Below are positions 5,231-8,665 of a DNA stretch of 8,665 bases, piece by piece (positions within the stretch are counted from its first letter, which is position 1; each line of letters begins with the position of its first letter). A model generated the notes under the pieces. It was not told the DNA's origin and did no database searches. It saw nothing but the letters and a program-made list of their open reading frames with translations. Origin of the DNA: Pseudomonadota bacterium (GTDB lineage: Bacteria > Pseudomonadota > Gammaproteobacteria > Burkholderiales > Ferrovaceae); NCBI GenBank assembly GCA_021828745.1, contig JAJZDE010000053.1, positions 1 through 8,665 on the forward strand. The letters run 5' to 3'. A program made the translations under genes and the position numbers.

Positions 5231-6547
5231 ATGAGCGGACAGACTGCTGCGTTGAAGTCGGAGGCCATGTACATCCGCGGCATCCGAGCCAATCTTCACC
5301 AGTTTGTCCAGCAGGCGATCCAGGTGTTCTTCGTGGGCCTCGTGATCGGCATGGAACGCAATGTGCTACCCGTGCTGAGCCAGGATTTCGGGGTACCCAA
5401 GGGATCATTCCTGTTCCTCATGTCCTTTGTCGTATCGTTCGGCCTCGTGAAGGGCGTCCTGAATTTCCTCGCGGGCCGCCTGTCCGAACGCATCGGGCGA
5501 AAAAAGGTGCTACTGCTTGGCTGGATTGCCGCGTTTCCCATCCCTTTCATGATCCTGCACGCACCCAGTTGGGACTGGATCGTGGCGGCCAACATTTTCC
5601 TCGGAATCAATCAGGCCTTTGCCTGGACCATGACAGTGACCAGCAAGATAGATATCACCCTTTCCGAGCAGCGCGGGTTCGCGACCGGAGTCAACGAATT
5701 CGCGGGGTATGCCGCTGTGGGCATCGGTGGGCTGGCGTCAGGCTATCTGACGAAAATTTACGGCCCACGCGAAGCGCTTTTCGGTTTCGGTCTTGCGGTG
5801 CCCCTGATCGCCATGCTGATTGCATTCTTCCTTATCAAGGAAACCCTGCCCTGGGCTAAAACCGAAAGCCGCGAGCACGCAAGCGGGAATTATGTCGGGC
5901 ACAGGCCGCGTTTTCCCGAAGGCGTTTCGGAGCATCCCGGAACATGGGAAATTTTTACCCTGGTTTCCTTCAGAAACCCCACCCTGAGCGCGCTCTGCCA
6001 GGCAGGCGTTGCGAACAAGGTCGCCGATGCCCTGTTATGGGTACTATTTCCCGTTTTTCTGCACAGCCGGGGCCTGGGGATCATAGAAACCGGCTGGGTC
6101 ACGGCCGTCTATGGCGTGGTCTGGGGCGCCTCCCAACTTCTGACAGGGGCATTGTCCGATATTGTCGGGCGCAAAAAGCCGATAGTCGGGGGATTATGGC
6201 TGCTCGGCTTGGGCATCGCTGCCGTCCCGTTGGTGCATGGTATTGCCTCCTGGACGATAAGTGCAGCGATCATGGGAGCCGGAATGGCGCTTTTCTATCC
6301 CAATATCATCGCTTCGGTAGCGGACATTTCCCACCCCAACTGGCGCAGTTCTTCCCTCGGCACCTACCGTTACTGGCGCGATACCGGCTATGCGATCGGT
6401 GCGATTGCGCTGGGCTCGGTCGCTCAATGGACCCACAGTGTCGAGAAGGCATTCTGGTTCACGGCCTTCATTCTGGCTATATCGGGGTTTTACCTCGCCT
6501 TGCGGGCGGAAGAGACGCATCCCAGACTCAACCCGGCGACACCATGA
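5231..6547 (+). CDS. MFS transporter
   Basis: Inner-membrane major facilitator superfamily permease, 438 residues, with a hydrophobicity pattern fitting about 12 helices and a central cytoplasmic loop at about 203-240. It has motif A between helices 2 and 3 (AGRLSERIGRKK, residues 81-92) and its echo between helices 8 and 9 (GALSDIVGRKK, 306-316), the two-fold pseudo-repeat of the family. GGAGGAA lies directly before the ATG and only 11 nt separate it from the metallo-beta-lactamase gene, so it is cotranscribed. The substrate cannot be read from the sequence. Membership of a sulfur operon suggests import or export of an inorganic or organic sulfur compound such as sulfite or thiosulfate (inference). 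Its stop overlaps the start of a 24-codon ORF (ATGA). Confidence 0.93.
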   Translation: MSGQTAALKSEAMYIRGIRANLHQFVQQAIQVFFVGLVIGMERNVLPVLSQDFGVPKGSFLFLMSFVVSFGLVKGVLNFLAGRLSERIGRKKVLLLGWIAAFPIPFMILHAPSWDWIVAANIFLGINQAFAWTMTVTSKIDITLSEQRGFATGVNEFAGYAAVGIGGLASGYLTKIYGPREALFGFGLAVPLIAMLIAFFLIKETLPWAKTESREHASGNYVGHRPRFPEGVSEHPGTWEIFTLVSFRNPTLSALCQAGVANKVADALLWVLFPVFLHSRGLGIIETGWVTAVYGVVWGASQLLTGALSDIVGRKKPIVGGLWLLGLGIAAVPLVHGIASWTISAAIMGAGMALFYPNIIASVADISHPNWRSSSLGTYRYWRDTGYAIGAIALGSVAQWTHSVEKAFWFTAFILAISGFYLALRAEETHPRLNPATP

Positions 6548-6618
6548 ACTTTCCTGTGATCGGCATTATTAATCCCGCCCTTAAATATCATGGTACAACT
6601 GGCGTCATGGAAAAATGA
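6544..6618 (+). pseudogene. 24-codon ORF coupled to the MFS gene, probable gene stump
   Basis: The ATG at 6544-6546 overlaps the MFS stop (ATGA), the classic signature of translational coupling within an operon. It encodes MNFPVIGIINPALKYHGTTG followed by VMEK and a stop. The stop lies at the first bases of the 42-nt inverted-repeat unit at 6615-6656. The simplest reading is that the operon once continued with another gene that was cut off when the downstream segment arrived. It may instead be a genuine small peptide or chance. The stump is too short to assign a family. Confidence 0.35.
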
Positions 6619-6656
6619 TCGCTAACCCCTGAAAATCCATCAAAATAACTGATCAT
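6615..6656 (+). repeat. 42-nt repeat unit, left copy
   Basis: A 42-nt unit bounded by ATGATC and GATCAT with an internal core AACCCCTGAAAATCCATC (6624-6641). It is present again in inverted orientation at 8140-8181 with 38 of 42 identical bases. Weaker similarity extends about 10 nt outward (TCAT-NN-AAAA). The two copies bracket the PAF-acetylhydrolase-like gene. They could be end repeats of an insertion element or a small dispersed repeat; I cannot assign a family. Confidence 0.7.
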
Positions 6657-6900
6657 ACTCAGTGGGCACTTTTTTCCGAAATAGGCGCAAAATGGACCTT
6701 TGGTGTGGTCTATGCGCTTCGTAACCATTTGATTCGCTTGCTGTGCGCCATCGCGCCACGCACTTTCAATCCGTTGGCCACAGGTTCGAATAACGCGCTG
6801 ATTACCAAATTAATCAAATAGTTATATAGTCATCTCTTGATTACCCTGTGGATGGTTGGACGTTTTATTGGACATGTCACAACGCCAGCAGACTGACCAA
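6619..6900. other. convergent intergenic region with repeats, no gene seen
   Basis: Lies between the end of the sulfur operon (plus) and the end of the lipase-like gene (minus). Besides the 42-nt repeat it has a possible terminator at 6648-6675. It also has TGATTACC repeated directly at 6799-6806 and 6838-6845, and a perfect 7-bp inverted repeat TAATCAA (6811-6817) / TTGATTA (6837-6843). No ORF with a start signal was found. Confidence 0.5.
6648..6675 (+). terminator. weak candidate terminator of the sulfur operon
   Basis: ACTGA (6648-6652), a 6-nt loop, TCAGT (6659-6663), then TTTTTT at 6670-6675 after a 6-nt gap. The stem is short and A+T-rich, and it overlaps the 42-nt repeat. Its position downstream of the last operon ORF fits termination. 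Confidence 0.3.
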
Positions 6901-8007
6901 TTAAGGTCGTCGCATTTCGAAAAGAACTTCAGGGTATTGTTGTGCGGGCCCAGTAAGTAGCACCTCCGGTCGGCCCTTCAGGTGCAGGTCGAAGAACGCC
7001 AGCGAGTAGGTGCTGGTGATGTCTTGCGCCCGCCGTCCATCGATCGGGCCGGTGACACCCAGCCAAGAGGTGAGCGGGGAGAAGAAGGAGGCGTCGGAGA
7101 AGTTTTGGTGGAACATCCCGGGCACCTGCACAAAGTAGCCATCTCCTGGCAAGCTCTCGAACACTGCCCGCATGGTGGTCAGAGTTTCATCGATGTCTGC
7201 CCGATCCCATCCCTCGAGTTGCATTGTCCTGGCATCACGGGTGAGCCACATGGTCGGCTGCTTTAGGCCTGCCCGGACCACGTCTGCGGGCATCCAGACA
7301 TCCATCACCAGACAGGCCCGAAAACGCGGTTCCAGCAGGCAAGCTTCGGCACTGACTTCGCCGCCCAGTGATAGCCCGAAGACGCCGACACGTTGCAGGT
7401 CCAGTCGCCCAGTCAAGATACCCCTCGGGTCAGACTGGTTCAAAACACCGAGTTGATTCAGCGTGAAGATGGTATCTTGCGCGAGATACGGAATCTTGCT
7501 GTCCACGAATGTGCGGTCGAGCATGCGCGTATCGAATGTTGCCCTGCGCCCGTCCGGGAAGACCACCCCACTGGCGGCGTACGGGTGATCGATGGCTGCG
7601 ACGACGTAACCGTGCGACACAAGTTCCTCAAAGAGCCGGGTATTCTCCTGGCGAAAGCCACTGCGCCCGTGCGAACAAATCAGTACGGGGAAGTTGGACT
7701 CGCCATGTGCCACGGGCGCAGATTCGATGGCGTTGGTGGTGATGTATTTCAAGGGCCTGAAGATGAATGGCTGCCAATGGAGCAGTCGAGCCAACGGCGC
7801 AAGAGCGCCGGGATTCGGCACGTAGGGAGCACGCGGCGATGATGGGTCCACCTTGGCCGGATACCAGATCTGCACCATCAGTTCGCGACGGTCATTCGGA
7901 TTGGCGGTGAAGGACTCCAGGCGACCCGGATCCACCCAGTGATAGGTCAGTGTGCCGATCCCATAGGCTCCGCCCGGCTTCGGGAAGCGAAACACGGGGA
8001 AAATCAT
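6901..8007 (-). CDS. PAF-acetylhydrolase-type alpha/beta hydrolase, N-terminus possibly truncated
   Basis: A 368-residue serine lipase of the platelet-activating factor acetylhydrolase (PAF-AH II) family, which cleaves short or oxidised acyl groups from phospholipids or other esters. Hallmarks in order: GAYGIGT, RRELMVQIWYPA (41-51), oxyanion region ICSHGRSGF (110-118), nucleophile elbow GLSLGG with Ser213, LVMDVWMP with Asp236, and GMFHQNFSD with His300. The Ser-to-Asp spacing of 23 equals that of the human plasma enzyme (Ser273/Asp296), and DVWM and HQNFSD align with its motifs. Bacterial relatives often begin with membrane helices just before the PVFRFPKP-like segment. Here the ATG comes right at that segment, no ribosome binding site is visible, and the upstream frame is not hydrophobic. 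The gene sits between inverted copies of the 42-nt repeat. It may be a rearranged, possibly non-expressed gene. Confidence 0.87.
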   Translation of the reverse strand: MIFPVFRFPKPGGAYGIGTLTYHWVDPGRLESFTANPNDRRELMVQIWYPAKVDPSSPRAPYVPNPGALAPLARLLHWQPFIFRPLKYITTNAIESAPVAHGESNFPVLICSHGRSGFRQENTRLFEELVSHGYVVAAIDHPYAASGVVFPDGRRATFDTRMLDRTFVDSKIPYLAQDTIFTLNQLGVLNQSDPRGILTGRLDLQRVGVFGLSLGGEVSAEACLLEPRFRACLVMDVWMPADVVRAGLKQPTMWLTRDARTMQLEGWDRADIDETLTTMRAVFESLPGDGYFVQVPGMFHQNFSDASFFSPLTSWLGVTGPIDGRRAQDITSTYSLAFFDLHLKGRPEVLLTGPAQQYPEVLFEMRRP

Positions 8008-8139
8008 CTGTCTAGTCCATTCGCCGATGCGATGTTCTGCAGCGACCGATGGCCACGTTGTACCGTGTGTCCGACTCCTGGCTTTGGCACGGTCTCATTT
8101 CCGGAATCGACGATCGGCATCATCGCAGTCACGGTGGGT

Positions 8140-8181
8140 ATGATCGGTTATTTCGATGGATTTTCAGGGGTTGGTGATCAT
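8140..8181 (-). repeat. 42-nt repeat unit, right copy (inverted)
   Basis: Reverse complement of the unit at 6615-6656, again bounded by ATGATC and GATCAT with the identical 18-nt core (8155-8172). The four differences from the left copy are all transitions. It lies about 130 bp upstream of the lipase-like gene start. Confidence 0.7.
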
Positions 8182-8351
8182 TTTGGATGAGGATTGAGGG
8201 CGTGTCTTTGATTTCCCAACCAATAAAGGCCACTCAAATTGTCTCACATCCTCTTTTCCGATCTCAATCTTTTTTTGGCCATCCGATTTCCGTGATTGAA
8301 ATGCCGCGCCGTCATGTCGAATGAACACGAATACAAAAGCGTGTTTCGTGA

Positions 8352-8380
8352 TTGACGCGAGCGGAATGTTTTGCTATCAT
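8352..8380 (+). promoter_or_regulatory. sigma70-type promoter of the Fic-family gene
   Basis: -35 TTGACG (8352-8357, 5 of 6), a 17-nt spacer, and -10 TATCAT (8375-8380, 5 of 6) preceded by TGC, an extended -10. Start would be near 8387, about 27 nt before the GTG at 8414. The CACGAA/TTCGTG inverted repeat abuts the -35, and a palindrome lies just after the start site. Confidence 0.75.
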
Positions 8381-8390
8381 AAAGCCGTGT

Positions 8391-8401
8391 TCAATGATTG
8401 A
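8391..8401. promoter_or_regulatory. palindrome TCAATGATTGA downstream of the Fic promoter
   Basis: A perfect 5-1-5 palindrome a few bases after the predicted transcription start. It shares ATTGA with the upstream CGTGATTGA repeats (8291 and 8347). It could be an operator for autoregulation. No regulator can be named. Confidence 0.35.
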
Positions 8402-8413
8402 TGAATTTGCGAC

Positions 8414-8665
8414 GTGACTCTCTTTGATGCTCTTGGCTTTCGATGGGACAGATCGGCGGCGCAGGCTCCCGTTCCGACTCACTCGATGGAACGTGTCTGT
8501 TTCCGCTTCCACAAGATGCTACCCGAGTTCGTTTGGGATGCCTCGGTGCTCGAAGGCAATCCCTTTACCTTCCCCGAGGTCAAGACCCTGCTGGATGGCG
8601 TGACCGTTGGCGGGCGGAAGATTTCCGATCAGGAGCAAATCCTGAATCTGGCGGAAGGCTCCAAG
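8414..8665 (+). CDS. Fic-family protein, N-terminal part (continues beyond window)
   Basis: Start of a Fic-domain protein; the family transfers AMP (or related groups) from nucleotides to target hydroxyls. Only the first 84 codons are visible, before the catalytic HxFxxGNGRxxR loop. From the GTG at 8414 the protein reads VTLFDALGFRWDRSAAQAPV and continues through RVCFRFHKMLPEFVWDASVL, then EGNPFTFPEVKTLLDG and KISDQEQILNLAEGSK. SVLEGN followed by TFPEV and a downstream QEQ...NL helix is typical of the N-terminal inhibitory-helix region of such proteins. The strict (S/T)xxxE(G/N) motif is slightly off: Ala is four before Glu and Ser three before. The ATG at 8486 is the alternative start. GTG is preferred because the reading frame is protein-like from there and lies 27 nt behind a strong promoter, though no ribosome binding site is seen. 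Confidence 0.75.
   Translation, partial: MTLFDALGFRWDRSAAQAPVPTHSMERVCFRFHKMLPEFVWDASVLEGNPFTFPEVKTLLDGVTVGGRKISDQEQILNLAEGSK

Larger units (their letters stand above)
8008..8413. other. intergenic region between the lipase-like gene and the Fic gene
   Basis: A divergent spacer of about 400 bp. From 8008 to about 8139 there is no promoter or ribosome binding site evident for the minus-strand lipase gene. The right 42-nt repeat copy lies at 8140-8181. Downstream are a 9-bp direct repeat CGTGATTGA (8291-8299 and 8347-8355), an inverted repeat CACGAA (8326-8331) / TTCGTG (8345-8350), and the Fic promoter. Short ORFs on both strands look like shadows. The segment about 8040-8190 could be leftover non-coding DNA of an insertion element. 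Confidence 0.45.

Noticed and set aside
4524..5408. 294-codon minus-strand ORF opposite the metallo-beta-lactamase gene
   Set aside because: Arg/Pro/Gly-rich composition typical of an antisense frame; the plus-strand frame carries all the family motifs.
4924..5859. 311-codon plus-strand ORF across the MBL-MFS junction
   Set aside because: Out of frame with both well-supported genes, very Arg/Pro/Cys-rich, and bridges two genes that each have their own start and ribosome binding site.
7939..8190. 83-codon plus-strand ORF ending MIGYFDGFSGVGDHFG over the right 42-nt repeat
   Set aside because: The equivalent frame of the left repeat copy reads similarly (MISYFDGFSGVSDHF), which raised the idea of a transposase tail, but the rest of the ORF is antisense to the lipase gene and not protein-like. 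The similarity follows from the DNA repeat.
6601..8200. CRISPR array, tRNA or integron attC site at the repeats
   Set aside because: There are only two copies, inverted and 1.5 kb apart, with no spacer periodicity, no tRNA-like cloverleaf and no attC-type core sites that I can see.
8312..8512. 66-codon minus-strand ORF opposite the Fic promoter and start
   Set aside because: No ribosome binding site and it covers a strong promoter and the better-supported Fic coding region.

Overview
The window looks like the chromosome of a beta- or gammaproteobacterium, most probably a chemolithotroph or facultative anaerobe. The evidence is the typical proteobacterial L21/L27 pair, a periplasmic pseudoazurin-type blue copper protein and a sulfur-handling operon built from DsrE, metallo-beta-lactamase and MFS proteins. 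I cannot name a genus from sequence alone.

Layout. Positions 1-1319 hold a minus-strand block: a low-complexity Ser/Gly/Ala-rich protein of unknown function, then rplU and rpmA. rplU has its own near-consensus promoter, whose -35 box overlaps the stop codon of the Ser/Gly/Ala-rich gene. After a 360-bp stretch without a convincing gene comes a minus-strand pseudoazurin gene (1681-2127). Positions about 2220-3050 are visibly richer in A+T and carry two small plus-strand genes of unknown function, a palindrome and some overlapping mini-ORFs. A small SHOCT-domain membrane protein follows (3082-3315).

The core of the window is a divergent sulfur locus (3352-6547). A minus-strand ArsR-type repressor fused to a rhodanese domain faces a plus-strand operon of a DsrE-like protein, a persulfide-dioxygenase-like metallo-beta-lactamase and an MFS transporter. 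The AT-rich intergenic region holds two copies of the same dyad, ATCTA-N8-TAGAT, one beside each gene, with centres 74 bp apart (about seven helical turns). One copy lies inside the repressor's own promoter. The simplest model is a reactive-sulfur sensor that represses itself and the operon. Its only cysteines are in the rhodanese active-site loop, so sulfur loading there would be the signal. DsrE would carry sulfane sulfur, the metallo-beta-lactamase protein would oxidise or hydrolyse a persulfide-type substrate, and the MFS protein would move a product or substrate across the inner membrane.

The operon ends in an ATGA overlap with a 24-codon ORF that looks like the stump of a lost gene. There starts a 42-nt sequence that recurs in inverted orientation 1.5 kb away (6615-6656 and 8140-8181; 38 of 42 bases match, all four differences transitions). 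The two copies bracket a minus-strand PAF-acetylhydrolase-type lipase gene that seems to lack the usual N-terminal membrane region and has no visible ribosome binding site. This suggests an acquired or rearranged segment. The right edge holds the start of a Fic-family protein behind a strong sigma70-type promoter.
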